A stretch of DNA of 64,000 bases from Granulicella sapmiensis (GCA_026225395.1 JAMFSR010000035.1:124001-188000), one strand, 5' to 3'. Positions 1 through 10,453 are shown, numbered from the stretch's first letter. Notes: a model not told the origin generated them from the sequence alone. Numbers and translations: made by a program.

Positions 1-1406
1 ACCCACAAGAAATAGTAGTCATGAAGTTGACCGTCGGCGCTGCGCCAGCCACCAAGCACTCCGGTTGTTGGGTTGTAGAAACAGGCATAATAGGCGCGGC
101 GCAGCTTTTCTGCAGCTGCCCTATACCGCGAGGCATCGGAGGTCTTGTTCAGCTTCGCTGCCATCGCAGCCAGGTCCCGAAGGGAACGATAGGCCAGTGC
201 ATTCCCGTAAGCATCTTCATGCCCGAACCCGATGGTATCCCACCAATTCGACGGTCTGACCATAGGAAAACCGTTTGGCCATATGCCGGAGTTACCGCTG
301 ATGCTGTATTTGAAAAGACCATTTCCGTCAGTATCGGTAGCCATCATGGATTCGCCCCAGCCGCGAATACCCTCATAGTTTGAAGCCAGCCATTCATCAT
401 TTCCGGCCGCGCGGCTACAGTTGCCCGCTGCAATCAACAACGACGGAAACGTGTCAGCAGAGGCAGTCGGGAAATTACCGGGCATAGGCAGGCCGTAGGC
501 TGTTCCTCCGGCCAGAATTCTATCCAGCGTCACGCGCACCAGATCGAGAGCCGTCAAAGCCTCCGCCAATGGAGGCGTCAATGCAGCGATATCGCTAAAT
601 TCGTAGTAACAGAAAGCACAGGATGTACTTGCAGTGTTGTTGGCTAGGCCGGCATATCCTGGGTTCATCTGCAGGATGTTCAGCCAGTTGCGGCGGAACG
701 CGTCGAAGCGGACATCATCGGCGATCCCGGGTAAATCGGGATAGACCGCCGTTACATCCAACGTGTAGACCACGCGTTTATGCTCGAAGCTTGCGCCTGG
801 AAGCATGAGCGTTGCGTTAGGCTGGTGCCAGGTCGACTGGTATGTCAATCCAAGATTCGGAACATTCGCGACGATCCGCACCGAACCCTGGTCGGGAAAG
901 TGTAGAAGCGCAGGAAGCGCTACTAAATTATTTCTTCGAAAAACGCCGAGCAGAGTACTGTGAACCTGCGGCAGGACGAAATGAAAGCTCATCGGAACGG
1001 ATTCGAAGCCCGGCGACCATTCCGAGGTCAACACGATCCTCTTACTGGTAAATTCAACCGTCCATTCCGGCACAGCATCCTTCTCCGCCATAGCCGAGCG
1101 GTATTCAACGCGAAGGCTTCCGTTGGATGGGAAGCTCGCCGAACGAAAGCCGGAAGTCGAGCTCTTAGCGTTCACGATATTGGGGCCACGCCGGCCCTTT
1201 CCCAGACCATCGATACTCCACGCTGTGAACTCCGGGGCATCCCCGGACAACTCCGCCGACATGCTATCGGATGTGAAGCGCAGTCCAATCGCGCCATTTA
1301 CGTCCGTAGTATCTGCCAGAGACACGTCTTCAAAAAGCGACGGTAGGAGCATCCACGTTGCCGCGCTGGTGATTGCGGACTTCAGGAATTTTCTACGCCC
1401 ACTCAT
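1..1406 (-). CDS. Putative secreted glycoside hydrolase (six-hairpin type), 3' end outside window
   Basis: Open reverse frame from ATG at 1406 (MSGRRKFLKSAITSAATWMLLPSLF..., Tat/Sec-like N-terminus) to the window edge without a stop; contains GLFKYSISGNSGIWPNGFPMVRPSNWWDTIGFGHEDAYGNALAYRSL typical of (alpha/alpha)6 glycosidases. Missing from the ORF track because its stop is outside the window. Confidence 0.65.
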   Translation of the reverse strand, partial: MSGRRKFLKSAITSAATWMLLPSLFEDVSLADTTDVNGAIGLRFTSDSMSAELSGDAPEFTAWSIDGLGKGRRGPNIVNAKSSTSGFRSASFPSNGSLRVEYRSAMAEKDAVPEWTVEFTSKRIVLTSEWSPGFESVPMSFHFVLPQVHSTLLGVFRRNNLVALPALLHFPDQGSVRIVANVPNLGLTYQSTWHQPNATLMLPGASFEHKRVVYTLDVTAVYPDLPGIADDVRFDAFRRNWLNILQMNPGYAGLANNTASTSCAFCYYEFSDIAALTPPLAEALTALDLVRVTLDRILAGGTAYGLPMPGNFPTASADTFPSLLIAAGNCSRAAGNDEWLASNYEGIRGWGESMMATDTDGNGLFKYSISGNSGIWPNGFPMVRPSNWWDTIGFGHEDAYGNALAYRSLRDLAAMAAKLNKTSDASRYRAAAEKLRRAYYACFYNPTTGVLGGWRSADGQLHDYYFLW

Positions 1407-1413
1407 ACTTCTC

Positions 1414-2610
1414 TTATCTCCCACTTCTTTTGCTCAATTGGTTCACCTCGGAACCTGCAAGCAAAAACGCGCCCACTCCAAAAACGTAACTGGAGCTCTC
1501 GGTATACGCACCCGGAGCTTCACCAACCGGCTGAATACATCCAAGCCGTCCGTCCGCGTAGATGTGGTGTACCAGTCCTGCCCAGCCGTTCTTCACCACC
1601 GGATCGAATCGCTTGGCATCGAGCACATGATGATTGATCCCCCATGCCATCGCATAAACAAAAAACGCCGAGCCCGACACTTCCGGATAGCGATAGTCGT
1701 CGGCATCGAGCAACCCCGCTCTCCACAACCCATCCGGGCTTTGTAGCGTCGCCACCGAGTCCGCCATCTGTTTGAACTTCTCTAGATAAAAGGTTCGATC
1801 CGGTGAGTTTGCCGGAAGCGTCTCCAGCACACGCACCAGCCCCCCCATCACCCACCCATTACCTCTCGACCAGAAGACCTTCCGGCCGTTCTTCTCACGC
1901 TTATCAAAGTAGTTCTTGTCACGGAAGAACAGACGCTCCTGCGGGTCCCAAAGCAGGTCCGAGGTCACTTTCCATTCGTGGTCCATATAACCGACATATT
2001 TTGCGTTATGCGTGGCGCTGGCTAGGCCACTCCAGACAGGCGGCGCCATGAACAACGCATCACACCACCACCACACAGGCTTGGCCGGATCATCGGGCAA
2101 CTGCATGATCGAATCGAACTGCGCTTTTAGCGACTGAATCCGCTCAGGAGCCGGCGACTGACCGTACAGCCACAGATACGCCTGTCCGATAGCTTGGTCG
2201 TCGGCATGCGTCTTTCTTGGACCCAGCGTCCATTGGTAATGTTCTGCAACATGCAAAACGAGGTCGCGGTATCGTGGCTCCTGAACCGTCTTCGAAGCGG
2301 ATAACAGGCCAGCATAGAGCGTCGCGTAAGTCCAGTCCTGGCTGGGCGTGTCTGCAACACGTACACTTTGCCAGTCCGCCACCTTTCTCATCGCGGCTTG
2401 AATCGCCATCGGTTTTAGGTCTGGAGACAGCGTTGCAAGAGGTCCCGGGTCAATCGGCGCATCACCGTCAACAGCCACGCGCTCACTTCCAGTCGACTGG
2501 GCGATCTCACTGCCCCACGAGCTTGCAACGGCCACCATGGCTAGACACGCCACTAACGAAAGTTTCATTGGTTTCAGAATTGCCATGTCGCGCGAGTATT
2601 GGGGTTCCAC
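1414..2610 (-). CDS. Glycoside hydrolase family 88/105-like protein (unsaturated rhamnogalacturonyl hydrolase type)
   Basis: ORF 398 aa; internal start MKLSLVACLAMVAVASSWG (signal peptide) likely; WQSVRVADTPSQDWTYATLYAGLLSASK and WWWCDALFMAPPVWSGLA match the GH88/GH105 pattern. Confidence 0.8.
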   Translation of the reverse strand: MEPQYSRDMAILKPMKLSLVACLAMVAVASSWGSEIAQSTGSERVAVDGDAPIDPGPLATLSPDLKPMAIQAAMRKVADWQSVRVADTPSQDWTYATLYAGLLSASKTVQEPRYRDLVLHVAEHYQWTLGPRKTHADDQAIGQAYLWLYGQSPAPERIQSLKAQFDSIMQLPDDPAKPVWWWCDALFMAPPVWSGLASATHNAKYVGYMDHEWKVTSDLLWDPQERLFFRDKNYFDKREKNGRKVFWSRGNGWVMGGLVRVLETLPANSPDRTFYLEKFKQMADSVATLQSPDGLWRAGLLDADDYRYPEVSGSAFFVYAMAWGINHHVLDAKRFDPVVKNGWAGLVHHIYADGRLGCIQPVGEAPGAYTESSSYVFGVGAFLLAGSEVNQLSKRSGR

Positions 2611-2694
2611 TTGACTGCTGGCAAGTAAATTTACGGCAAAAGAGCGGGGAACGAGTCAGGGCACAGTCAGAGAGCGATTTCTGATTCGTTTCGG

Positions 2695-2719
2695 CACCCG
2701 GCTGTAAGACAGCCGGGTG
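2695..2719. repeat. Perfect 11-bp stem hairpin (CACCCGGCTGT-aag-ACAGCCGGGTG)
   Basis: Direct reading of inverted repeat in the intergenic region between divergent genes; no adjacent T-run. Confidence 0.6.
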
Positions 2720-2995
2720 TTGCATCAATCTTTCAAGTTCGCGTTATAAAGGCTCGCCTCAGATCCATAGCTATTGCAAAAGAACGAGATAAGCGTCCTC
2801 CATTCGGTTCGTGTCACTATTGCGTCGCCGTTGCCGTAACTAGAATAAAACCGGTTTCTGGCTATGTGAGCCATAGCCTGTCTTGCCGCTTGGCATCACG
2901 GCTTTCCAGCAGATAAGACATATCTTCTTACTGTTAGAAGAACCCGGAATAGACGGCATGGTAAGATTGGCCGCGAAGAAGGTTGATAGAAACAG

Positions 2996-4336
2996 ATGGC
3001 TATGCTGGCATCGCCTCCGCAATCGACGATGGAAACGCCCGATTCCGAAATCTGCTGGGCTCTCGTGGAACGGATCGCGTCGAGTACTCCATTCCGCCGC
3101 TCTACGCGACTGCGGGATCTCCTGATTTATGTAAGCAGGTGTTCGTTAAAAGACGGCCGCAACAAGGTTCATGAAAACGAGATTGGTGCTGCGGTTTTTG
3201 ACCGGCCGGCTGACTACGACACCAATATCGATCCGATCGTGCGGGTAAACGCTACTGAACTGCGAAAGCGCATCGAAGCCTATTTCGACTCCGAGGGTGC
3301 GAACGAAACAATCATCATGGAGATACCGCGCGGTGGTTATACACCTGCCTTCCGGTATCGTCCTGTTCAACCGCAGATCATCACGGACACGGCGGTTCCC
3401 GATCCATTACCCATTCACCATGCACCCGGGGCAGATTTGGAGACCACACCAGCTCCCGATCGACAGCGTTGGATGTTCATAGGGTTGCTACTAGCCGGAG
3501 CAATGCTGATTGTGCTCACGGCTTGCTGCCTGTTCTTCTGGAGCCAATACCGCGCCTTGCACCGCTCTTTATACGCATGGCAGGACAAGCCGACAGTCTC
3601 GGCATTGTGGTCGGACATCTTCAGCGCCAGTCCGGATACGGATGTCGTCGTGGCGGATGCGTCGATTGGGCTGCTTCAGGATCTCAGCAAGATGAACTTC
3701 TCGCTGGACGACTATCTCAACCACAGTTACGTCGGCGAGCTTCACTCTAAAGACCTGAACCCGGACATACACGCTACGTTAAACCGCATCGTTGCCTGGA
3801 ATCTGCAGAGTCAGGACGATATCAAGCTGGCGCGGCGCATCCTCGCGCTCGACCCTCTCGGCAGGAATATCCACCTCTACAGCGCACGCGACTATATGCC
3901 CGATCTGATCAAACGTGACAATGTCGTTTTGATTGGTGGCCTGCTCTCGAACCCTTGGGACGAACTCTATGAAGACCGAATGAACTTTACAGCGACCTTC
4001 AATAGCAATGGACCGATCTCTGTCAGGAACAGGACTCCTGGCGCCGGGGAGCAACCGATCTATACTCAGACAGACTCCGTAGCATATTGCGCCATCGCTT
4101 ACGTGCCAAAACCCGACCACAATGGAGTCGCTTTGATCATCGAGGGCACCAATGCAGAAGCGTCAGAAGCCGCCGGAGATTTTCTCTTGTCGGAAGATGC
4201 TTTATCCGGTTTCAAGAAGATGCTGCATAGCCAGAAACTTCCGTACTTTGAAGTGCTGCTGAAGGTCTCCTCGGTACGAAGCACTCCCCTGACCGCGACA
4301 ATCGAGGCCTATCGAATCTATCCCGATCTGCACTGA
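2996..4336 (+). CDS. Membrane-anchored protein with N-terminal winged-helix-like domain (Acidobacteria-type regulator)
   Basis: 446 aa; FRRSTRLRDLLIYVSRCSL...NEIGAAVFDRPADYDTNIDPIVRVNATELRKRIEAYF..IIMEIPRGGYTPAFR followed by one TM helix (WMFIGLLLAGAMLIVLTACCLFFW). Confidence 0.65.
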   Translation: MAMLASPPQSTMETPDSEICWALVERIASSTPFRRSTRLRDLLIYVSRCSLKDGRNKVHENEIGAAVFDRPADYDTNIDPIVRVNATELRKRIEAYFDSEGANETIIMEIPRGGYTPAFRYRPVQPQIITDTAVPDPLPIHHAPGADLETTPAPDRQRWMFIGLLLAGAMLIVLTACCLFFWSQYRALHRSLYAWQDKPTVSALWSDIFSASPDTDVVVADASIGLLQDLSKMNFSLDDYLNHSYVGELHSKDLNPDIHATLNRIVAWNLQSQDDIKLARRILALDPLGRNIHLYSARDYMPDLIKRDNVVLIGGLLSNPWDELYEDRMNFTATFNSNGPISVRNRTPGAGEQPIYTQTDSVAYCAIAYVPKPDHNGVALIIEGTNAEASEAAGDFLLSEDALSGFKKMLHSQKLPYFEVLLKVSSVRSTPLTATIEAYRIYPDLH

Positions 4337-4346
4337 GACAACATCC

Positions 4347-6482
4347 TTAGCCAATCACGCCCCAACTATGCACGTTGTAATCGGTACCCTGGCCTTCAAC
4401 CTTTCCCGCCCCATGCTTCCAGCTCAGAGTCTGACTTCCAACAGACGTACCCACGGAAAATGGTATCGAGCCGTTTCCGTACACTCGCACCGAGAGTTGC
4501 CGTGTCTCTGGCGCGCGTGCAAATTGGCCGACATCGGCCCACGGCACAAGACTTCCACTCTTCACGTACACCGGAATTTTCTCTGTGGAAGCGGGCACGG
4601 AAATCTCCGTCGCCGACTTGATAGATGCACCCGTCCAGAAATCATGCCAGTCTCCTTCAGGAAACACGATCTTCCGGCTTTTTTCTCCGGCAAACAGCGG
4701 CGCAACCATCATGCGATCGCCCACCAGATACTGATCGTCAACCTTATGCAACCGCTTGTCGCTCGGCCAGTCCAGCACAAGCGCCCGGAACGGCGGCGTT
4801 CCATCCTCGGCATAGCGTTGAAATGCAGCAGTCAGATAAGGGATGAGTTGCATTCTCCAGCCGATGATTTCACGGCAGCGTGCCTCCAACTGTTGCCAGT
4901 CGTCGAAAAATTTATCTGCATTGTTAAGATTCCGATTGGTTTGTTTCCATGGCGGATTCTTCATGTACCAGCAGTCGACTTGAGCGAGAGGCGAAAACAC
5001 AACGCTCTGCAGACGCCGAATCAAATCCTCTTCGTTGTCCGCCTGCCTCACTTCAGGACACCAGAGCAGACCGCTAAACCCGGAGTTCGCGAGCGCTCGA
5101 ATATAGTCGCGATGGTCATAAAGATCGCTGTACAGCACAAACGGATACGGCGCAGCAAGCGCTCCGCTTGAGCGCACCAGCCCATACGTCTCGCGGCCAC
5201 GGTTGCGAAACGCATCCCAAATCGCCATCTGGTAGCGCAACCCGAAAACGTTGTGCATCTGTTCCCCGTCGACACCCGAAGGAAAAACAGTGCACTCGGG
5301 AAAAGACCAGTTATGCGTGTAGTCGGAGTTATCGCATTCGTCCAGCTTGAAGCCGCTCACTCCGGCATCGATCAGCGTCTTTCCGTGGAACTCTCCAAAA
5401 GCATCTCTCGCCGGCTGGCCGGCAAAGTCGGGAACCAGACCTTCCCATACGCCAAGATCCCCCGAATGAGGTTCGAGCGCCGAAAACAGCGGTGAAGAGG
5501 AATGCGTGTACGCATGCTCCCACAGATTGACATGGAAATTCGCATCTTGAGTGGCGGCGAGAAAACCATTCGGATCGGGAAACCGTCCCTTATCCCAAAC
5601 GAACGAGCAAGAGTAGGAATGGGATTGCCACCCGGGCTCAAGCCCGATCACGTCGCAAGGAATTTTGCTATCCCGAAGTTCTCGCGCAAGAGCCAGCACA
5701 TCGCCCTGCGTATCCTTCGCCATCATGCGAAACCAGAAGCCCAGGCCCCACTCCGGCGGAACAAAACCTCCACCAGAAAAAAGGTTATAGCGCCGCACCG
5801 CGCTCAACATGTCCGGCCCGTCGAATAGGTAGATGTCCACGCCGGCCGCATCCGGCACATCGATCATCACAAAATTTTCGTGGTCAGCCGTCTCGATGTT
5901 TCCATACTTCGGATCGACGCTGGCGTCATTTGCCGCGGCGATCGGGTGCGTAGGTTTGGGATGAGCGCTACCAAGGTAAAACGTAGCATATCGTGCAGTG
6001 TCAACAAGAACACCGATACCTTCCGTCGTTACATAGAACGGAACCGGCGCGTGTGAGTCTCCAGTGTCCATCTTAGGGTCGGCATTTACGCGCACCGTCT
6101 TCTTGCTGCCTCGCTGCGCGAAAGAAAGCAGCTGCAAACCAAGACCGAATATCTGCTCGTCCGGCTTTAGGGGCAACCGGACCGTGCATCCGCGCGCCGA
6201 GCGCGATGCGCTGATTGACAATGCAGGTGCCTTGCCGGCCTTGGGCAGCGCCGCAAACGCCGCAGCATTTGGCGGAATCAAACGGCTGGACACAGGCGTG
6301 AAAGAGGCCGGCACGCCGATCGTGACTCTCCATACGCCGGGGTGAACCGGGCTCAAGTCGCCAACTGTAAACGGTCCCGAGGTGGTAGCTTGACTAGTCG
6401 CCCATCGGGACAAACCTACCCCTGCTCCACCGGCGACAAGGGTCTTTGCAATAGCCCTGCGCGAAATTTTCCTTGAGATCAC
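4347..6482 (-). CDS. Glycoside hydrolase family 31 (alpha-glucosidase/alpha-xylosidase type), Tat-like signal
   Basis: GH31 motifs FVPPEWGLGFWFRMMAKDTQGDVLALARELRDSKIPCDVIGLEPGWQ and GVSGFKLDECDNSD. Probable GTG start at 6482 (VISRKISRRAIAKTLVAGGAGVG) with an AAGGAAA RBS; the longer ORF to 6602 overlaps the upstream gene. Confidence 0.8.
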   Translation of the reverse strand: MISRKISRRAIAKTLVAGGAGVGLSRWATSQATTSGPFTVGDLSPVHPGVWRVTIGVPASFTPVSSRLIPPNAAAFAALPKAGKAPALSISASRSARGCTVRLPLKPDEQIFGLGLQLLSFAQRGSKKTVRVNADPKMDTGDSHAPVPFYVTTEGIGVLVDTARYATFYLGSAHPKPTHPIAAANDASVDPKYGNIETADHENFVMIDVPDAAGVDIYLFDGPDMLSAVRRYNLFSGGGFVPPEWGLGFWFRMMAKDTQGDVLALARELRDSKIPCDVIGLEPGWQSHSYSCSFVWDKGRFPDPNGFLAATQDANFHVNLWEHAYTHSSSPLFSALEPHSGDLGVWEGLVPDFAGQPARDAFGEFHGKTLIDAGVSGFKLDECDNSDYTHNWSFPECTVFPSGVDGEQMHNVFGLRYQMAIWDAFRNRGRETYGLVRSSGALAAPYPFVLYSDLYDHRDYIRALANSGFSGLLWCPEVRQADNEEDLIRRLQSVVFSPLAQVDCWYMKNPPWKQTNRNLNNADKFFDDWQQLEARCREIIGWRMQLIPYLTAAFQRYAEDGTPPFRALVLDWPSDKRLHKVDDQYLVGDRMMVAPLFAGEKSRKIVFPEGDWHDFWTGASIKSATEISVPASTEKIPVYVKSGSLVPWADVGQFARAPETRQLSVRVYGNGSIPFSVGTSVGSQTLSWKHGAGKVEGQGTDYNVHSWGVIG

Positions 6483-6507
6483 TTGTTTCTTTCCTTCCTG
6501 ACCATCA

Positions 6508-8688
6508 TCAGACTTCCATAAATACAACGGCGGACCTGGCCGGGATATCGATTTTCCCATTTGATTCCCTCTCATCAGGCTCTTCGGGAGTCGCAGTCGC
6601 AAGCTTTCGAGCGTTCGGCAGATCCAACGTCACATTGATCTTCTTCTTCGGCTCAGTACTGATCACTACCACGGACCTCTGTCCATTCGGCTGTACAAAA
6701 ACGCTGTAACGATAGAGTCCGGTCGCCTTGACTGAAGCTCCAAGAGAGTCGCGAAACTCGGCGTCCCATAGCTGCGCTTTATATCGCTTTCGCAAAGCAT
6801 CAATCTTTTGTCCATAGGAAAGGGTCAGCGGAAAGTCGGTCACGTGTCCATGGAAGTTAAAGGGTTCATAGCTGATGATGTAGCGGTTGAGGAAGATCAG
6901 GTTCAGTTTCTCACGGTCGTCGAATCCAGTAACGGCCACAACGAGCGGAGCCTGCGGATCAAGCAAACGGCACACAGGACGCGAACTCTCGGCAATCCGG
7001 AAATAGGAAATCGGATAATACTGCAGCAGCCAGTCCTGAGGTCCCTCACCCGCGAAGACAAAGTCAGGATCTACCTTGTCAGCAGCAGCACGAAACTGCC
7101 GCGACAGAGGAATATCGCCACCATAAATAAATTTTGGTGCAGTATAGCCATGCGTCTTACTGAAGGAATACTCCACCGGGCCATGGTGGCAAACCTCATC
7201 GAATAACCAGCCGGCTGCTCCAAACTTCAAGATCTTCTCAAACTCGCGGGTTGCGAAGTCCCGGTAAGCCTGGCATTGAACATCCATGATCGCCCTGCGC
7301 CGGTTGTTGACGCCTGCGAGCTGTGTAGGTGTCACGTAGCTAAAGCCACCCGTCTGATATTCGATTTCGAATGGATCGGTGGCGGCATACTTATAGAGCT
7401 CCTTCTTGTAAAGCTCGGTCGTCAGGTCTGCCCACCAGATCTTGCCAAACATAATCATTTTGATGCCTTTGGAGTTTGCGTGAGCCACGGCCTGCTTCAA
7501 CTCTTCCCACGTGCCCAGGCCGGGATCAGTATCCTGCGCTGGATCGCCGCCGTCTTGGCCGCCAAGGTTCCAGCCCACAAGTTGGATCGCGGTAACTCCA
7601 TTCGCGGCGCACTCGTCGATATACTTGGGTAACTCGCGATAAGGAATGCGAAAGTCCTGTTCGGCGCCATCGATCTGCAGCTGCAACCAGGAGTGAACGT
7701 CCTTCACCCAGGCGGGCAAATGCGGTTGCTTGAACCACGCAGCCCGGCGCTCCTTATACACCTCAATGCATTGGTGCCAATCCCCGTCGTAGGTCTTGAG
7801 GATAACGGGAGCAAAATTACGTGACCCGCCAGCCGGCACAAAGAGGAAGTGACACAACCGGCATTCAAGGTGAATGGGAAAGCCCGAAATTTCATCGCCA
7901 GCCGGAACAAAGTCGCTTGTTGAAGTTTCGAGGCCTGGCCGCTGTTCAAAGGTGAATTCCAATAGGTATGGAAGGCTGGGATCTGCCATCTCCATATAGA
8001 TACCCTGCGATGCAGCTTGCAATGCGCAGAAGAGAGATTGCTTCGAATCGACCGTCTTCGTCGGGTAATCAACACCCCAATACCCCTTCTCGTTGCCGAA
8101 TCGGGGGTGCAGCTCTACGCCAACAAGGTTTCCGTACCACATGTGCTCCGACGCCATCTGTTCTTCCGGAGAGGGCGCATTGAGGTCCCCCCAATAGGGA
8201 TAGTCCACTGTCTCGATAATCAAAGTCGACCGGTTGTCGATGTTCGCGTTGAACTCGAGTTCTCCGGACTTCAGCGTGACAGAGACATTGAATCCTATCG
8301 GCAATGTTCCGGCATGCTCGCTCAACAGATTGTTCCATTCCAGACGCACCTCACGATCGGAGATTCGCTCAACCCGTTGTGCTCTCTGTTCATGACCAAA
8401 AATAAAGTTCGACCGTCGGTGCGGCATCGGTACGAGCATGCGAAAGGACACACCCAATTCTGGTCGCCGCTGTATCTTCCACTCCGTCGACTTGCGGACC
8501 ATTCGGGTTATCGCACCGGTATGTCCATCAAATGCTACAAGCAGCTGATCGTCCTCGAGCATAATCTCCGGACCTAGCATCTGCTTGCTAGTCGAATCAT
8601 TGCTGCCCGGCACCTGTGCTTCAGCTCCCCGCCCCAAGGCACCCAGCACACCAAATCCAGCCAAGGCGTTAAACGTTCTTCGATTCAT
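6508..8688 (-). CDS. DUF6259-like putative glycosidase, secreted
   Basis: MNRRTFNALAGFGVLGALGRGAEAQ signal; TIM-barrel-like GVTAIQLVGWNLGGQDGGDPAQDTDPGLGTWEELKQAVAHANSKGIKMIMFGKIWW. Confidence 0.65.
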   Translation of the reverse strand: MNRRTFNALAGFGVLGALGRGAEAQVPGSNDSTSKQMLGPEIMLEDDQLLVAFDGHTGAITRMVRKSTEWKIQRRPELGVSFRMLVPMPHRRSNFIFGHEQRAQRVERISDREVRLEWNNLLSEHAGTLPIGFNVSVTLKSGELEFNANIDNRSTLIIETVDYPYWGDLNAPSPEEQMASEHMWYGNLVGVELHPRFGNEKGYWGVDYPTKTVDSKQSLFCALQAASQGIYMEMADPSLPYLLEFTFEQRPGLETSTSDFVPAGDEISGFPIHLECRLCHFLFVPAGGSRNFAPVILKTYDGDWHQCIEVYKERRAAWFKQPHLPAWVKDVHSWLQLQIDGAEQDFRIPYRELPKYIDECAANGVTAIQLVGWNLGGQDGGDPAQDTDPGLGTWEELKQAVAHANSKGIKMIMFGKIWWADLTTELYKKELYKYAATDPFEIEYQTGGFSYVTPTQLAGVNNRRRAIMDVQCQAYRDFATREFEKILKFGAAGWLFDEVCHHGPVEYSFSKTHGYTAPKFIYGGDIPLSRQFRAAADKVDPDFVFAGEGPQDWLLQYYPISYFRIAESSRPVCRLLDPQAPLVVAVTGFDDREKLNLIFLNRYIISYEPFNFHGHVTDFPLTLSYGQKIDALRKRYKAQLWDAEFRDSLGASVKATGLYRYSVFVQPNGQRSVVVISTEPKKKINVTLDLPNARKLATATPEEPDERESNGKIDIPARSAVVFMEV

Positions 8689-9050
8689 GCGCAACCTTTC
8701 TCAATAAAGCGTGATGCATAGTGGACAGGGATCATCTTCCAATATTCGGCTACATCTACAAGGCGTTAAGGAACCGGTTTCTCATCAACAATAGACCTCA
8801 AGAGAGATTCCGGTGATGTTAAGGATTGAATCCGATCCCTGTCAACAGATTTCCGGGATATGGACTCAGGTACGATCAAATACGGCATATTCTATAGGCA
8901 AATTAGACTTTTCCTCGATGCCCACTTTTATGCTGATTCGTGAAATCATCTGCATGCTCAGTTTGATTAAAGCGACATCGCCCTGCAAGACAATTCGGAA
9001 AAGTTTTGAAAGGAGCATTGGGAAGGAAGTAATTTGAATCGGAGAAATCG

Positions 9051-9340
9051 CTCTCTCATCTGGGAGGCGTCATCACCTTCGGTTACTGGGCCACGGATTT
9101 TCTCGTCGTTCAGCGCGCCATGGCCGCGAAGGACCTGAGATCCGCAAAGATGACTCCAATCATCGCTTCTTACTTCAAGATGATTGTCCCGCTGATCGTG
9201 ATCCTACCCGACCTGCTGCGTTGGGAGTACTTCCGTTCAAACTCGTTCCTGAAAGCGCTGTCGGTCCGGGCCTCCATAGCTATAACGAAGTATTTCTTTT
9301 GATGCTCGCCCGCCCCCAAGTGATCTACCTGAATCTCAAC
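9051..9340 (+). pseudogene. Remnant of a sodium:solute symporter (SSS family) gene
   Basis: Translation LSHLGGVITFGYWATDFLVVQRAMAAKDLRSAKMTPIIASYFKMIVPLIVILPDLLRW, then after a frame change PFKLVPESAVGPGLHSYNEVFLLMLAR; both are SSS-transporter-like and no intact ORF is present. Confidence 0.7.
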
Positions 9341-9414
9341 TAACGACCGGAGAACCTCACGATATACTTGCACCGTAGCGCCACCAGCATCTGAAATGAA
9401 AGGCAGCCTCACTC

Positions 9415-10449
9415 GTGAACATTGGGGAAATCGCTAGCAGAGCGGGTGTATCTCGTGCGACTGTCTCCCGTGTCATCAATGACGTCGCAACAGTCGATCC
9501 CAAGTTGGTGCGGCGCGTCAAGGCTGTCATCAACGAAGTTGGCTATCGTCCCAACTTCCAAGCGCAGGCACTTGCCCGGGGAAGGACTCACACCGTTGGG
9601 CTGATCGTTTCCGAAATCAGCGGTGGCAATCCGTTCTTCGCGGAAATCATTCTTCATTTCGAACGTGCCGCGCTCGAAAATGGCTATGAAGTCCTCATCA
9701 GCTTCGCGGATACAGAAACCAATCCCGACCACGTTGTTACCTGCGTCAACCGTATGCGCGAACGCCAGGTAGAAGGCATAGCGGTGCTTACCTTCGGCAT
9801 GGAAGAGGCTCTGGCCAAGAAGTATCAAACTATGGGCTTCCCCATGGTCTTTGCGGGCGCTCTGTTCGGCACGCGAGCGCTCAATATCCGCATTAACTAT
9901 CTTTCCGGTTTGCGTGAAGCCGTGAAGCATCTCGCGGAGTTTGGTCACACCCGCATCGGCTATCTCAGCGGCCGCCTTTTCTGGAGCAGCATGCGAACGC
10001 GCTATGAGGCGCTTCGAAAAGCAATGAAACTTGCTGGCGTCGTGTTTGACAAGGACCTCGTCGCCGAGTGCGATCACACACTTGAAGGCGGCGCGCAGGG
10101 GATGGCACGTCTCCTGAGCCTTCCAAAACCTCCAACCGCTGTCCTCTGCTGCAACGATATGGCGGCCATCGGCGCTATCAAAACGCTGCGGGCAAGGAAC
10201 CTTGAGGCGGGCCGGGATATTTCCCTCGTCGGTTTCGACGATCTTCCTCTTGCCGCTTACACCCAACCACCGCTCACCACAATCCGTTTCGCCCCCAGTG
10301 AGCTGGCAAAGATGGCCTTCGAAGTCCTGCTCGATGCTATCCAGGGCAAGAGCCGGAAAACGAACCGCGAATATAAAACACAATTCATTCTGCGCGAATC
10401 GACCGGAGCGCCGCGAGTGAAGCTACGGAAGACATCACCCAGACAATAG
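9415..10449 (+). CDS. LacI-family transcriptional regulator
   Basis: GTG start; MNIGEIASRAGVSRATVSRVINDVATVDPKLVRRVKAVINEVGYRPN HTH plus periplasmic-binding-like domain. Confidence 0.95.
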   Translation: MNIGEIASRAGVSRATVSRVINDVATVDPKLVRRVKAVINEVGYRPNFQAQALARGRTHTVGLIVSEISGGNPFFAEIILHFERAALENGYEVLISFADTETNPDHVVTCVNRMRERQVEGIAVLTFGMEEALAKKYQTMGFPMVFAGALFGTRALNIRINYLSGLREAVKHLAEFGHTRIGYLSGRLFWSSMRTRYEALRKAMKLAGVVFDKDLVAECDHTLEGGAQGMARLLSLPKPPTAVLCCNDMAAIGAIKTLRARNLEAGRDISLVGFDDLPLAAYTQPPLTTIRFAPSELAKMAFEVLLDAIQGKSRKTNREYKTQFILRESTGAPRVKLRKTSPRQ

Positions 10450-10453
10450 ATCG

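Noticed and set aside
9409-10383. 324-aa ORF antisense to lacI
   Set aside because: lacI on the + strand has a clear HTH and ligand-binding domain; the antisense product has no recognisable motifs.
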